56,165 nt of DNA. Origin: Pseudomonadota bacterium. GTDB lineage: Bacteria; Pseudomonadota; Gammaproteobacteria; Burkholderiales; Burkholderiaceae_C. Of the stretch, positions 55,792-56,165 are shown piece after piece. The notes under the pieces are model-generated. The model did not search any database. It was not told where the DNA came from and saw only the letters and a program-made list of their open reading frames with translations. Every line of letters starts with the position of its first letter. Position 1 is the stretch's first letter. The stretch is from contig JAEZWW010000010.1 of assembly GCA_023442945.1 (NCBI GenBank), forward strand, positions 1 through 56,165, in the 5' to 3' direction. A program made the position numbers and the translations under genes.

Positions 55792-56041
55792 CACCGTCGC
55801 TGAACAGATCAAGCTGCCCCTTGAACGCTGGCGCCACGCCCTTTCGGCGACGCAGCGCCGCACCAGGTCTGATTCTTCGCATCCGTCGAAGCAGCAACCT
55901 TGCCGTCTGTCGACCCGCTTCGGTAACGCCAAATTTCGATAGCCGTTCTAGACGCGGTACATCAATGACCCGAACGAGCTCAGATGACAGTCGCTCCGCG
56001 TCTGGCTCCACGCAGCGCAACCGCGCGAGGCCTCGCTCCAA
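55775..56041 (-). CDS. Short ORF overlapping tniQ, unknown
   Basis: 88 codons from a TTG start with GGAG five bases before it. Basic and helical (LERLSKFGVTEAGRQTARLLLRRMRRIRPG), ending FKGQLDLFSDGDVRPL. Its stop lies inside the tniQ start region, so the two are translationally coupled. Coupling, the ribosome binding site and the non-random end support a real gene; no family recognised. A stop codon just upstream shows the frame does not extend far. Confidence 0.5.
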   Translation of the reverse strand: MERGLARLRCVEPDAERLSSELVRVIDVPRLERLSKFGVTEAGRQTARLLLRRMRRIRPGAALRRRKGVAPAFKGQLDLFSDGDVRPL

Positions 56042-56126
56042 ACTCTCCGTGACCTGCCCCCTTTAGACGTGCCAGTGTTGAGTTAGCAAGTCCGAGGTTG
56101 TGGAGACTACTTGATCTCCGGTGATT

Positions 56127-56160
56127 GCCTTGCATCGCCAGCGCACTGGCGATGCAAGGC
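56127..56160. other. Strong 15-bp inverted repeat at the window edge
   Basis: GCCTTGCATCGCCAG, loop CGCA, CTGGCGATGCAAGGC: a perfect stem of 15 bp upstream of the tniQ operon. No T-run is visible within the window. It could be a terminator of a gene to the right, a regulatory hairpin, or a recombination/transposon site. Confidence 0.6.
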
Positions 56161-56165
56161 GGCGA

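Overview
The window is GC-rich (except for a few islands) and gene-dense. Its gene content points to a betaproteobacterium of the order Burkholderiales, most likely a Comamonadaceae member (Acidovorax/Comamonas-like). Reasons: the set of chromosomal genes, an IPTL-CTERM surface protein, and a small dispersed repeat (GATAGCTG..GCGCAGATGG..GTAGGGCCA) seen here seven times, which I associate with that family. The genus is inference; no rRNA or tRNA gene is visible.

Left part, 1-18.9 kb, is ordinary chromosome: a TetR regulator overlapping a truncated HlyD-type efflux adaptor, a Crp/Fnr regulator, a second TetR regulator, the tRNA CCA-adding enzyme (cca), a VWA-domain lipoprotein, a LysE exporter, a metallo-beta-lactamase-fold hydrolase, a GST-RidA pair, an MgtC-type membrane protein, a soluble lytic transglycosylase divergent from 5-formyl-THF cyclo-ligase, PPK2, a LysR regulator divergent from a DUF2917 protein, malic enzyme (maeB) and a YceI protein. 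The dispersed repeat sits between these genes and once inside cca, in frame.

Middle part, 19.5-41 kb, is a secreted Rhs locus read on the minus strand. From upstream to downstream it encodes a 1626-aa IPTL-CTERM surface protein, a rhodanese-like exported protein, two beta-helix/Ig-type exported proteins and a 1491-codon Rhs/YD-repeat protein. The first four are linked by overlaps or an 11-bp gap. The Rhs toxin tip is followed without a gap by a tiny membrane protein, the likely immunity protein. Downstream lies a tip graveyard: a second, orphan Rhs tip fused in frame to the DNA-binding part of a VapB-type antitoxin that still has a palindromic operator upstream, its candidate immunity gene, a decayed rhs fragment, and two diverged copies of a ~1.07-kb unit. 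The toxin tips and immunity genes are AT-rich, as expected of exchanged cassettes.

Right part, 43.4-56.2 kb, looks like a defence island. A 1625-aa NERD + double kinase-like + SF1/UPF1-like helicase protein overlaps a 500-aa winged-helix protein by 4 bp; the set-up resembles type I Mokosh but the partner is not a recognisable PLD nuclease. Next comes a 1473-aa STAND-type ATPase, then a convergent tniQ with an overlapping short ORF and a strong hairpin, suggesting that the island is tied to a transposon of the Tn7/Tn5053 type. Between the Rhs locus and the island are tonB, a thioredoxin-fold-like protein and about 1 kb with little coding evidence.

The strongest candidates for something undescribed are the antitoxin-Rhs tip chimera under a vapB-like operator, the Sec-exported Rhs operon with its surface proteins, and the NERD-kinase-helicase two-gene module.
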